64,000 bases of DNA, from positions 26,749 to 90,748 of the forward strand of contig JBDKTA010000010.1 in assembly GCA_039680605.1 (NCBI GenBank), given 5' to 3'. Positions 1-7,842 of this stretch are shown one piece after another. Source of the stretch: Planctomycetaceae bacterium (GTDB lineage Bacteria; Planctomycetota; Phycisphaerae; SM23-33). Every line of letters begins with the position of its first letter. Within the stretch, counting starts at the first letter, position 1. Position numbers and translations under genes: made by a program. The notes under the pieces are model-generated. The model ran no database searches and had not been told where the DNA came from. It saw nothing but the letters and a program-made list of their open reading frames with translations.

Positions 1-1
1 G

Positions 2-391
2 CAGTGGGTCGTGCTGCATTTTTATCCCAAGGACGACACCCCCGGCTGCACCTGCGACGCCACCGATCAGACGAAGATGCTGGGGCGCCTGGCAGCGCTC
101 AAGGCCACGGTCTACGGCATCAGCGACTTCTCGGCGGCCAACAACAAATACATCGTCGAGAAGTACAACCTGGGTTTCGACATCCTCAGCGACATGGACC
201 ATTCAGCCGCGGCGGCATATGGGGCGGCCTCGTCGGCGGGGCGCGGCGCCGCCATGGGGCGCATGACGGTAATCGTGGACCCCGCCGGCGTGGTGCGATA
301 TCATTCCAACCGGGTGGTCGCCGGGGAGCATGTCGACCACCTGGCGCGGACGCTGACGCAGCTTCGCGTCTCATCGCCAGCCGTTCATTAG
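2..391 (+). CDS. bcp: Peroxiredoxin, Bcp/AhpC-TSA type (5' truncated by window edge)
   Basis: Thiol peroxidase that reduces hydroperoxides in the cytoplasm. The reading frame is open from base 2, so the true start lies outside the window. The visible part has the peroxidatic-cysteine motif FYPKDDTPGCTCDA, a thioredoxin-fold core (VYGISDFSAANNKYIVEKYN) and the late strand VIVDPAGVVRYH. In the Bcp family the cysteine after TPG attacks peroxide; a second cysteine two residues later (CTC) is present here. Two thioredoxin-like genes follow directly and could be part of the same redox group. Only the last 130 or so codons are visible, so subfamily assignment is tentative. Confidence 0.85.
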   Translation, partial: QWVVLHFYPKDDTPGCTCDATDQTKMLGRLAALKATVYGISDFSAANNKYIVEKYNLGFDILSDMDHSAAAAYGAASSAGRGAAMGRMTVIVDPAGVVRYHSNRVVAGEHVDHLARTLTQLRVSSPAVH

Positions 392-427
392 CCTGCGTCG
401 CTCTGACGCAATGGAAAGGAACGACAC

Positions 428-955
428 ATGACAAGTCCCCAGACGTGTTCTTCCAGAGGCGCCTGTCCCGTGCGGCGGCGATGGACCTCGTACTTCCCGG
501 GCCTGTCGCTGCTGGCCTGCACGATCCAGGCCCTGTTCAGCGGCGGATGCGGCGGCGGAAGCCTCATGGAGATCGAGCCTTCCGCCTTCGACGCGCAGGT
601 GCTCAACTCCGACAGGCCCGTGCTGGTGGAGTTCTACAAAGCCGGCTGCCCCACCTGTCTGGCGCTGGAGCCGGGGTTGGACCAGTTGGCCCAGGAATAC
701 CAGGGGCGGGTCGTCTTCGCCAAGTTCAAGGTCTATGAGTGGTACTTCGGTGTTCCCGCCGCCGACATCAAGGACCGCTACGACGTCTGGTGGACCCCGA
801 CGGTCATTCTTTTTGTCAAAGGGCAGGAGTATCACCGCTGGGTAGGCGACTATAATCTTGACGACTACCGAAGCGTGCTCGACGAAACAACGGCCGGCGG
901 CCTGGGGGTCCCCAAGCCCGCTGCTCCACAGGCGCCGCAGCCGATGAAAACATGA
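428..955 (+). CDS. Thioredoxin-like protein with N-terminal membrane/lipoprotein segment
   Basis: Thioredoxin-fold protein of 175 residues. An N-terminal hydrophobic stretch (about residues 25-42) ends in GGCGGG, suggesting a signal anchor or lipoprotein, followed by a thioredoxin core with LVEFYKAGCPTCLALEP carrying the CxxC redox pair (CPTC) and a cis-proline-like WTPTVILF segment. The start is chosen because AAAGGA lies 7 bases before the ATG. It begins 36 bases after the peroxiredoxin stop and is paralogous to the gene at 1220-1750 (shared FYK-x2-CPTC, IKDRY and LFV-x-GQE). Likely acts outside the membrane on disulfides or as an electron donor; the partner is not known. Confidence 0.8.
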   Translation: MTSPQTCSSRGACPVRRRWTSYFPGLSLLACTIQALFSGGCGGGSLMEIEPSAFDAQVLNSDRPVLVEFYKAGCPTCLALEPGLDQLAQEYQGRVVFAKFKVYEWYFGVPAADIKDRYDVWWTPTVILFVKGQEYHRWVGDYNLDDYRSVLDETTAGGLGVPKPAAPQAPQPMKT

Positions 956-986
956 TCCGACGGCAGGGCCCGCAGGGCGGGCCCCG

Positions 987-1071
987 GGTGCCATGGCGGC
1001 CGCTTCTCTGCGGCCATGCTTGCACAGCAGCGTCGGGGACATGGCGGCTCAAGACGGCCGCCATGGCACCC
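987..1071 (+). repeat. REP-like palindromic repeat, family A copy 1
   Basis: Pair of head-to-head palindromic segments built on CCATGGCGGCC ... GGCCGCCATGG, about 85 bases, sitting between the two thioredoxin genes. Near-identical layouts occur at 6579-6659 and inside the glycosyltransferase gene at 14071-14159, with a half copy at 3281-3313. No ORF is supported across it. Confidence 0.8.
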
Positions 1072-1219
1072 AGCGCTCCATTCTTAAGCGATTCTTGAAT
1101 CCGCGACCACTTTTGCCGCGGGCAGGGCTGCAGAATCATTTTTTTCGCTCAGGGCCGGATGGTATGATTGCCGACTAACAAACACGCCGTGGCCTTATGC
1201 GCCGCAAAAGGAGTTTGAC

Positions 1220-1750
1220 ATGACCCTGCGTTCACTGTGCCTGCTAACGCTTTCGTGCGCTGCGATCCTTCTGTCGGGTTGCGGCGAGGACTACGCGAAC
1301 ATCACGCCCCTGGCGGACCAGCAGCAGTTCGAGAACGCCCTGAAGTCCGACAAACCGGTCCTGATGGACTTCTACAAGGACAGTTGCCCCACCTGCGTGA
1401 TCCAGGAAGCCGTGATCAACGACATGGCCCCGGAATACATGGGCAAGGTCGATTTCGTCAAATACAAGATCCTTGAGAGCAATTTCAGCCCCGCCTCCAA
1501 AGCGATTAAAGACCGCTACAAACTCAACTGGGTGCCCACGACGATGCTGTTCGTCAACGGCCAGGAAGTCAAGCGATGGGAGCTTAATCACGGCGCCGAC
1601 GAGTTCCGCACCGCCCTGGACGAAGTCCTCGCCCGTCCCACCGCCGCCAAACCCGCCGCCGCCCCCATCACCACTGCCGGCAAGCTCCCGGCCAACTGGG
1701 ACGCCAACAACAAGAAGTGCATCGAAGGCCAAGGCTGCCCCATCGAGTAG
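1220..1750 (+). CDS. Thioredoxin-like lipoprotein
   Basis: 176-residue envelope thioredoxin-like protein. The N-terminus is a lipoprotein signal (hydrophobic residues 4-19 followed by LLSGCGED, so Cys at about 21 would be lipidated). The core holds LMDFYKDSCPTCVIQE with the CPTC active site, IKDRYKLNWVPTTMLFVNGQE with the cis-proline region, and a C-terminal Pro/Ala-rich tail that ends in a second Cys pair (CIEGQGC). AAAAGGAG sits 6 bases before the ATG. It is the closer relative of the gene at 428-955, separated from it by a repeat. A role in extracytoplasmic thiol exchange is inferred from fold and localisation. Confidence 0.85.
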   Translation: MTLRSLCLLTLSCAAILLSGCGEDYANITPLADQQQFENALKSDKPVLMDFYKDSCPTCVIQEAVINDMAPEYMGKVDFVKYKILESNFSPASKAIKDRYKLNWVPTTMLFVNGQEVKRWELNHGADEFRTALDEVLARPTAAKPAAAPITTAGKLPANWDANNKKCIEGQGCPIE

Positions 1751-1783
1751 GCCCGACTCTCGGATCCGGTGACCGCCCAAAAG

Positions 1784-1884
1784 GGTGCCGTGGCGCGCAG
1801 GGCCGAAGGCCCGGAGAGCCACGATCCCCGAACTGCACAGTGGTGAAGTCGTGGCTGTCGGGCTTCGCCCTCCCGCCACGGCAC
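1784..1884 (+). repeat. Palindromic repeat, family D copy 1
   Basis: About 100 bases bounded by GGGTGCCGTGGCG and CGCCACGGCACCC, which pair with each other. The right-hand 36 bases recur identically at 14695-14731 after the glycosyltransferase gene. The rest of 1885-2095 holds no gene; its end includes a fragment of the CTCTGCGCCTCTGTGT-type repeat seen elsewhere in the backbone. Confidence 0.75.
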
Positions 1885-2095
1885 CCGCTCGCCCGGCGTG
1901 GCGCGTTTTGCCAAATTGGGCCTCGGGCAGTTATAAAGTTGAACTTTAATATAGCCCAACTGGCAAGCCGAGGATGAAGCCTCCGTGCAAGACTTCTTCT
2001 CTTCTGGGTTTTCTCTGCGCCTCTGTGTCGTGAAGCCGCCCCTTCAATTAGAAGAGCCTCCTGCGTTATGATCGTCACTTTAAGGAGCTACCGGC

Positions 2096-3262
2096 GTGGA
2101 TGAATTGCGAATCGGCGTGATCGGGGCCGGCGGGCGAGGCGGCTTGGCGGGGCATGCGCACAAGCCTGACCAGGGCAGCTGCGTGGTGGCCGCCTGCGAC
2201 ATCCGCCCAGAGATGCAAGAGCACGTCAAGAAGTGGTACGGGCCCGACTGCTTCTTCTGCACCGACTATCGCGATCTGCTCAAGCGGTCCGACGTGCATG
2301 CCGTCTTCGTCACCACGCCGGATAATTTTCACGAAGAGCACGCCACCGCAGCCCTCGAGGCGGGCAAAGCCGTCTACTGCGAAAAGCCGCTGGCGATCAC
2401 CATCGCCGGGGCCGACCGCATTTTGAACGCCGCGCGCGATCGCAAGGGCAAGCTCTACGTCGGGCACAATATGCGGCACTTCCCGGCCATCATCAAAATG
2501 AGGCAGCTCATCGACGCCGGCGCGATCGGGCAGGTCAAGGCCGCCTGGTGCCGCCACTTCGTCTCCTACGGCGGCGACGCGTACTACAAGGACTGGCACA
2601 GCGACCGTCGCAACAGCACCGGCCTGCTGCTGCAGAAGGGCGCGCACGACATCGACGTGCTGCACTGGCTCTGCGGCGGCTACACGCGCCGCGTGACGGC
2701 GATGGGCAAGCTGGCGGTTTACGGGCAGATCACCGACCGCCACGAGGGCGGCTACGGGCACATGAAATGGGACCAGGCGTTCTGGCCGCCGCTGTCGCAG
2801 ACGCAGCTTTCGCCGATCATCGACGTCGAAGACGTCTCGATGATGCTGATGGAGCTCGACAACGGCGTGCTGGCCAGCTACCAGCAGTGCCACTTCACGC
2901 CCGATGCGTGGCGCGACTACACGATCATCGGCACGCTGGGGCGCATCGAGAACTACAACGACTGCGGCGCCTGCGACATCCATCTCTGGAACCGCCGGGC
3001 CGACGGCTATCGGCCCAAGGGCGACGAGGTCTTCCACGTCGATGGGGAGATGGGCGGACACGGCGGGGCCGACGAGCGCATCGTGGCCGAGTTCGTCCGC
3101 TGGGTGCGCAGCGGCGGCACCATCGCCACCAGCCCGGTCGCCGCCCGCTACAGCATCGCCGCCGGATGCATGGCCACGCACTCGCTCCGCAACGGCAGCC
3201 AACCCCAGGACGTCCCGCCCCTGCCGGCGGACCTGGAGCAGTGGTTCGCTAAGACGCGATAG
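2096..3262 (+). CDS. Gfo/Idh/MocA-family oxidoreductase
   Basis: NAD(P)-dependent sugar or cyclitol oxidoreductase, 388 residues, the usual size. The N-terminal Rossmann domain has IGVIGAGGRGGLAGHAH (dinucleotide-binding glycines) and the family signature YCEKPLAI around residues 94-101, with Lys in the EKP motif being the conserved catalytic residue. The C-terminal alpha/beta domain includes GLLLQKGAHDIDVLHWL, where H-D-I is typical of the substrate site. A GTG start is preceded by AAGGAG at a spacing of 8. No neighbouring catabolic genes define the substrate. Families of this kind are strongly expanded in planctomycetes. Confidence 0.92.
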   Translation: MDELRIGVIGAGGRGGLAGHAHKPDQGSCVVAACDIRPEMQEHVKKWYGPDCFFCTDYRDLLKRSDVHAVFVTTPDNFHEEHATAALEAGKAVYCEKPLAITIAGADRILNAARDRKGKLYVGHNMRHFPAIIKMRQLIDAGAIGQVKAAWCRHFVSYGGDAYYKDWHSDRRNSTGLLLQKGAHDIDVLHWLCGGYTRRVTAMGKLAVYGQITDRHEGGYGHMKWDQAFWPPLSQTQLSPIIDVEDVSMMLMELDNGVLASYQQCHFTPDAWRDYTIIGTLGRIENYNDCGACDIHLWNRRADGYRPKGDEVFHVDGEMGGHGGADERIVAEFVRWVRSGGTIATSPVAARYSIAAGCMATHSLRNGSQPQDVPPLPADLEQWFAKTR

Positions 3263-3280
3263 AACTCATGGAACGCGGGG

Positions 3281-3313
3281 ATATGGCCGCCGGGAAACGG
3301 CCGCCATGGCCCC
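3281..3313 (+). repeat. REP-like repeat, family A half copy
   Basis: A single palindromic unit, ATATGGCCGCC-gggaaac-GGCCGCCATGG-like, directly after the oxidoreductase stop and abutting the end of the toxin gene. It could act as a transcription barrier between two convergent genes, but has no T-tract. Confidence 0.6.
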
Positions 3314-3315
3314 TG

Positions 3316-3717
3316 TCAGGGCACGCAGGTAAACCCGGCCGTACGGAAGTGATGATCGAAGGTAAAGGCTTGCTTGATCCGGTTGTGCCGCATCAATACG
3401 AATGAGATGCAATCGGTGAAGCTGATCTTCTGGTCGGCAAACTTCCTGAACAGCTCCAGCGCCTCCAATTCGTCTTTTTCCGCTGGGCGCAGAATCATCA
3501 GCCGCGCGGATGCATAAAGGCTTTGACCTTTGGCGGCGGCGTACTCGTAACCTGCCCGGCGCGCCAGGAACGTCAACATCTCATCGAGCACAAAACTGCT
3601 GGTGAATACCCTGTCGGAGCCTCGCGCCACATGCGCCCAGAACTTAGCCGCGTCCGCGTGGTTCTGGTCCTTCTGATTGTAGAGCGCTACGAATCCCGAG
3701 GCATCGACGAAGATCAT
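3316..3717 (-). CDS. PIN-domain toxin, VapC-like
   Basis: Likely endoribonuclease of a type II toxin-antitoxin pair; 133 residues. The PIN fold is shown by MIFVDASGFVALYN (first acidic residue D5), SSFVLDEML (E near residue 46), and ISFTDCISFVLM (third acidic residue), with a final TFDHHF strand. The antitoxin gene at 3714-3950 lies immediately upstream and overlaps by ATGA, the classic coupled arrangement with antitoxin first. In the family, antitoxin blocks the metal-binding acidic site. RNA target unknown. Confidence 0.88.
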   Translation of the reverse strand: MIFVDASGFVALYNQKDQNHADAAKFWAHVARGSDRVFTSSFVLDEMLTFLARRAGYEYAAAKGQSLYASARLMILRPAEKDELEALELFRKFADQKISFTDCISFVLMRHNRIKQAFTFDHHFRTAGFTCVP

Positions 3718-3950
3718 TCCTCATCCCCATAAAGGTAATCGTCCAGCCGCTCCGAAATATTTGCCGGACCGGAATCCTTGTACGTTGCGGTATCGGCAAA
3801 GAGAGGGTCCTGCTCGTCCCCACCCTCTGCATCTATCTGGGCTTGCATGCAGGAGCGGATGAACGCGCCAAGAGACATGCTCCTGGCTTTGGCACGCCGT
3901 GACGCATTATGCCTGAGCTTGTCAGGCAACATGATTGTCGTTCGCCTCAT
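3714..3950 (-). CDS. Ribbon-helix-helix antitoxin, VapB/CopG-like
   Basis: 78-residue partner of the PIN toxin. The N-terminus MRRTTIMLPDKL is the typical ribbon strand of CopG-type repressors, followed by ASRRAKARSMSLGAFIRSC helices, then an acidic tail (DDYLYGDEE) that would occupy the toxin active site. This ATG was chosen over an upstream one because AAGGAG is 8 bases before it. The pair is probably autoregulated, as in related operons. GC and codon usage here look lower than in the flanking genes, which fits horizontal acquisition. Confidence 0.82.
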   Translation of the reverse strand: MRRTTIMLPDKLRHNASRRAKARSMSLGAFIRSCMQAQIDAEGGDEQDPLFADTATYKDSGPANISERLDDYLYGDEE

Positions 3951-4073
3951 TGACCTTGCTCCTTCGCTCACACATACATAATAGCATATGCATAACTATC
4001 GGCAATAACCAATGCGGCCAATATTGTCGCACCCTCGTTTCGCCGTCGGAGCAAATAGGGTATCCTCAAGCAC

Positions 4074-6542
4074 ATGCTCGCTGTTGCGATGATCCATTTC
4101 GATTCGCCGTGGGCGCTGGTGGCGCTGGCGGCTGTGCTGATTCCATCAGGGGCCGCGGCGCGGATCTGGTGGCGCGGGGGCCGCGTGCGGTGGCTTAGCA
4201 CGGCGATCCAGACGCTGGCGGTGGCGGCAGTAGCAATCGCGCTGGCCGGACCGCGGGCGCCGGTGCGGTCGCAGGCGGCAGGGGCGTGGCTGGTGATGAC
4301 GGACGCCTCGGCGTCCGTGCGCGGCCAGGGCGAATCGCCGATAGCGTGGGATCACGCCCTGGCACGCAGCGACTACACCTTCGCCGCCGGCGTCTATGCC
4401 GGCGCCCAGCCCCCCGGCGAGCAGGACACCATGAGCACTCGCGCCTCGGCGGCACTGGCGGTAGCCGCGGCCCAGGTACGGCAAGGACAGGCCGGCGGCG
4501 TGGTGATTCGCACCGACGGGCGATTCGACGCGACCGACCCGTGGCCTGGTGCGGCCAGCGCCCTGGCGGCCGCGGGCGCGAATATCCTGATCGTCCCGAT
4601 GGACTCTCCCCCGCCGGACGCGCGGGTGCTGAGCGCGACGGCCCAAACCGACGCCGCCGGCGCGGTAGATCTCAACATTTCGATAGCCTCGAACGCCCCG
4701 CAGCGCCGACGGCTGCGGGTGCTGCGCCGCGCCGGCGGCAGCGAGAGCATCCTGCTCGACCGCCAGTTGGACCTGCTGATGGATGATCGCACGACCATCC
4801 GCGTGGGCGACCAGACCAGGGGCGAGGCCGTACAGTACGCGGCGCAACTGACCCCGCCCGACGCGATCAGCGAGAACGACCAGGCCTCGGCGCTCGTCCT
4901 GCCGCGACAGCAGACTCTGGCGGTGGTGGCCGCCGACCCCAAGCCCCTCGTTCAACTGATAGGTCCCATCAAGGGCGCTGATGTTGCGGCCATCCGCGCC
5001 GCGGCGCTGCCTGCGCGGGCAGAAGAACTGCTCAATTACTCCGCCATGGTCATCGCCGACGACAGCGGACTGTCGTTGACCGACGTCCAGCGCGCCGCCG
5101 TGGCGGGGTACGTTCGCGGCGGCGGCGGGCTGGTGCTGATCGGCAGCGGTCCGCGGCGCGGTCCGGGCGACCTGGCCGATCCCCTCAACACCGCCCTGCC
5201 GCTGGTCGCCAACGCGTTTCAGCGCAAGCCCCTTGACCTGCGGATCGTGCTCGACGCATCCGGCTCGATGAACATGGTGACGGCAGCGCCCGACGGCGGG
5301 CGGCAGATCAAGTTCGACCAGGCTGCCCAGGCCGTCGTCAGCCTCGACCGCTATCTGACCGCCGCCGACGCTCTGGAGATCATCGCCTTCTCCGACGTCC
5401 CGCGGCGCATCTATTCCAGCGGCGCCGCCGCGATTGATTTTGCCGCCGTGCGCCAGGCGCTGAACCAGGTGCGCCCCGACGGAGCGACGAAAGTCGCCCC
5501 CGCACTGGCGATGGCCGCCGACGCCCCCGCAGGCGATCGCACCGCCCTGGTCATGCTTGTCAGCGATCTGGACACGCAGCCCTTTGACGTGAAGGCCCTG
5601 GCGGAGACGTTCGGCCGCAACACGCTCGATCTGGCGATCGTCGCCATCGCCGCCGCCGGGGCGGTGGATCAGCGATACCCTGTCGAGGACCTGGCGGCGG
5701 CGCTCAAGGCCCCGCTCGTTCGCCGCGGCGATCTGCAGGGCCTGGCGGAAATCTTCGGGCGCTTTGTGTCCGATGCGCGGGGCGACGCCGTTCGTCGAGG
5801 GCAGTTCAGCGCCGAATTTTCCGGCGGCGCCTTGGGAGTGCCCGGCGCGTCGATGCCGCTCGATGCATATGTGTTATCCGCCGCCGCCGGGGGCGCCGAA
5901 GTGCTGGCTCGCGTGGGCAGCGACCCGATCGTCGCCCGTCGCGGCACTGGCCAGGGCCGCAGCGTCAGCATCGCCGTGCCGCCGGAGGACCTGCGCGGTC
6001 CCTGGTGGGCCTGGGCCAAAGACAGCGCTCTGCTACCGGCGGCGCTGCGGTGGGTGATGCGCCCCGAGAGCGACAGCCGCTTCAGCGGCAACGTCGCCCT
6101 GGCGGACAGTCGCCTGCGTCTGACCATCGATGCTCGCGACCAGAACGGCCCGATGAACCTGCTGACATTGACGGGCGTGGTGCAATCGCTTTCCAGCTCC
6201 GCCGAGGCCCGCGCGGAGCTGCTGCAGACGGCGCCGGGGCGTTACGAAGCCACGCTGCCGGCGATGACGCAGGCCAGCCTGCAGGTGCGCGATGAATCCG
6301 GAACCCTGCGATGGCAGAAAGCCTTGGCCTGGCAGTACCCGCCCGAACTGGCAGCCGTCGGCGCCGATAGCGCCACTCTCAAGCGCCTGGCCGAACTGAC
6401 CGGCGGGCAGATCGTCGACGCCCAGTTCGTCGCACCCCACGCGCGGGCGGTCGCCATGGGGAGCCTGACCCCCCTGTGGCCATGGCTGCTGGGGCTGGCC
6501 CTGGCGATGATGCTGACCGACTGGGTCGCCGTGCGGCGGTAG
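4074..6542 (+). CDS. Large VWA-domain membrane protein (BatA/glutamine-amidotransferase-like type)
   Basis: 822-residue inner-membrane protein. Two transmembrane helices near the N-terminus (about residues 12-28 and 44-62), a long extracytoplasmic part, and a closing helix (LWPWLLGLALAMMLTDWVAV) with a basic tail. A von Willebrand A domain lies at about residues 385-560, with the MIDAS signature DASGS after LDLRIVL. An earlier stretch, VIADDSGLS...YVRGGGGLVLIGSG, looks like the class-I amidotransferase-like fold often joined to VWA in these proteins. Such proteins usually sit beside a MoxR ATPase and a DUF58 gene; neither is present here. Function unknown; a stress- or envelope-assembly role is inference. 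The start may be 15 bases further in. Confidence 0.8.
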   Translation: MLAVAMIHFDSPWALVALAAVLIPSGAAARIWWRGGRVRWLSTAIQTLAVAAVAIALAGPRAPVRSQAAGAWLVMTDASASVRGQGESPIAWDHALARSDYTFAAGVYAGAQPPGEQDTMSTRASAALAVAAAQVRQGQAGGVVIRTDGRFDATDPWPGAASALAAAGANILIVPMDSPPPDARVLSATAQTDAAGAVDLNISIASNAPQRRRLRVLRRAGGSESILLDRQLDLLMDDRTTIRVGDQTRGEAVQYAAQLTPPDAISENDQASALVLPRQQTLAVVAADPKPLVQLIGPIKGADVAAIRAAALPARAEELLNYSAMVIADDSGLSLTDVQRAAVAGYVRGGGGLVLIGSGPRRGPGDLADPLNTALPLVANAFQRKPLDLRIVLDASGSMNMVTAAPDGGRQIKFDQAAQAVVSLDRYLTAADALEIIAFSDVPRRIYSSGAAAIDFAAVRQALNQVRPDGATKVAPALAMAADAPAGDRTALVMLVSDLDTQPFDVKALAETFGRNTLDLAIVAIAAAGAVDQRYPVEDLAAALKAPLVRRGDLQGLAEIFGRFVSDARGDAVRRGQFSAEFSGGALGVPGASMPLDAYVLSAAAGGAEVLARVGSDPIVARRGTGQGRSVSIAVPPEDLRGPWWAWAKDSALLPAALRWVMRPESDSRFSGNVALADSRLRLTIDARDQNGPMNLLTLTGVVQSLSSSAEARAELLQTAPGRYEATLPAMTQASLQVRDESGTLRWQKALAWQYPPELAAVGADSATLKRLAELTGGQIVDAQFVAPHARAVAMGSLTPLWPWLLGLALAMMLTDWVAVRR

Positions 6543-6578
6543 CTGGTGGCACAGACTTTCCAGTCTGTGAGCTGGGGG

Positions 6579-6659
6579 GCCATGGCGGCCTTTCTTCAGC
6601 CGCCATGCTCGCACGCACGATCAGGACATGGCGGCTGAACAACGGCCGCCATGGCACCC
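6579..6659 (+). repeat. REP-like palindromic repeat, family A copy 2
   Basis: Second full copy of the CCATGGCGGCC/GGCCGCCATGG double palindrome, between convergent genes for the VWA protein and the PilZ protein. The internal segment ACATGGCGGCTGAACAACGG matches copy 1 with few changes. Confidence 0.8.
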
Positions 6660-6669
6660 GGAACGTGCC

Positions 6670-7023
6670 TTACTCCGCCGGGCCTTCGGAGATCTTGCAG
6701 ATGTACTGCAGACCGATGCCCAGGAAGCGGCCGATCATCTGGGCGCGGACCACTCGGCAGCGATAGGTCACCCGGCGGCGGAGCGGTTGCCCGGCGGCGG
6801 TGCGCCCCGCGGCGGCGGGAACCACGATCTGCGCCTCGACGATGTCGCCGGTCTTGAGCTTGGTGTCTTCGCCCACCAGGGCATACACGCCGTTCTCGGA
6901 CGTGTCGAGAATATGCCCGCCAATCGCGCCATCAGCGCCTGGCACGGCAAAAGCGACCGGCCAAGCGGCCGGCGTTCGCGTCGATCCACGACGCTCGGCC
7001 ACAGCAGTAGCAGTCTGACTCAT
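6670..7023 (-). CDS. PilZ-domain protein
   Basis: 117-residue single-domain protein resembling PilZ c-di-GMP receptors. RRGSTRTPAAWPV near the N-terminus stands where the family has RxxxR, and DTSENGVYALVGED corresponds to the D/NxSxxG element. The first arginine motif is imperfect (RRGSTR), so binding of c-di-GMP is plausible, not certain. The strand pattern continues through IVEAQIVVP and GRFLGIGLQYI. GGAGG lies 5 bases before the ATG. It stands alone with no cyclase nearby. Confidence 0.7.
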   Translation of the reverse strand: MSQTATAVAERRGSTRTPAAWPVAFAVPGADGAIGGHILDTSENGVYALVGEDTKLKTGDIVEAQIVVPAAAGRTAAGQPLRRRVTYRCRVVRAQMIGRFLGIGLQYICKISEGPAE

Positions 7024-7842
7024 CGCGCCCTCCGATCCGGGGTTCGGTTAACCCGGCCACTGCAACTTAGGTTATGGGTGCGGTCTGGGCAAATTGGATG
7101 GGAACAATCTTGAGCCGCGTGTATCCGCAATCCAGATTCTCTTTCCGCTGAGCGCCGGAGGGGATTGTCCGGCCATAGGGGGCAGACAATGACATGGTTT
7201 GTATAAGTCGTTGTGGCATAGGCATTTCTACTAACGCCAACTTTTTGAATCACCCGAAAACAGACAAGAATAGACAATGGTCATCTTGGCCTGTGCGCGA
7301 AGATCGCTGTGAAAAGTACAACAATGTGCAACGAAAGTGCAATGGCCCCTGTTCGCGGAGAACTTGGCGCGGCCTCCCTTCGCTCGGCCGCAACCAATGG
7401 AATTCCGGCACAGCAGCGTGGTGGGGGCTCCGCCCCCACGCCCCCGGAGTTTATCGCTTTATGGCTTCCGGCAGAGGTGGGCCTTCGCAGCCTCTGCCGG
7501 AAGCCCGATGCGATAAACTCCGGGGTCTGGGGCGGAGCCCCAGAATGCCGGCTGAAGAAAATCTTCGCGGCAAGAGAAGAAACTGACGGTTAGCATTGCA
7601 GAGCTCGTTGGTCAGAGCCAGGCGGCGATTTTTGACTTGCTACAGGCGGGCAAGTCGGTAGACTTGACCATTCGCGCATGGATGAGCCTCGGCTGTGTCC
7701 TGCGCGAAGGCTGGATGGTCCAGCCGCCCGCCCGCGGGGATGTCTGCGGGCGCGGCGCCCGGTCCGCCCTCTGGCGGGCTCGCTCACCGTGAGCCGGGAC
7801 GAACGCCGTGAACTTTTTGGGCTGTCAACCGAAGGAAATCAT
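7024..7842. other. Gene-poor leader and repeat region before rpsA
   Basis: No credible gene: the ORFs that cross it have atypical composition and overlap a strong palindrome (7422-7541). The last 180 bases before rpsA contain GC-rich stem-forming stretches (CGCCCGCGGGGATGTCTGCG and GGCGGGCTCGCTCACCGTGA) and may form a structured 5' leader. S1 leaders are translationally autoregulated in other bacteria; that this one is regulated is inference. Confidence 0.4.
7422..7541. repeat. 120-bp nested palindrome
   Basis: Three nested inverted-repeat layers: outer TGGGGGCTCCGCCCC with GGGGCGGAGCCCCA, middle CCCCGGAGTTTATCGC with GCGATAAACTCCGGGG, and inner GGCTTCCGGCAGAGG with CCTCTGCCGGAAGCC. The single strand would form one long hairpin. 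No T-tract follows, so a simple terminator is unlikely. Confidence 0.85.

Noticed and set aside
428..1750. The two thioredoxin genes as a recent tandem duplication
   Set aside because: They share motifs but differ widely outside the core and are separated by a repeat, so an old duplication is more likely.
2075..3202. 375-codon minus-strand ORF opposite the Gfo/Idh/MocA gene
   Set aside because: Antisense shadow of a clear oxidoreductase, His/Val-rich without domain structure.
7194..7586. 130-codon plus-strand ORF before rpsA
   Set aside because: It runs through the nested palindrome, has no ribosome site and no recognisable motif.
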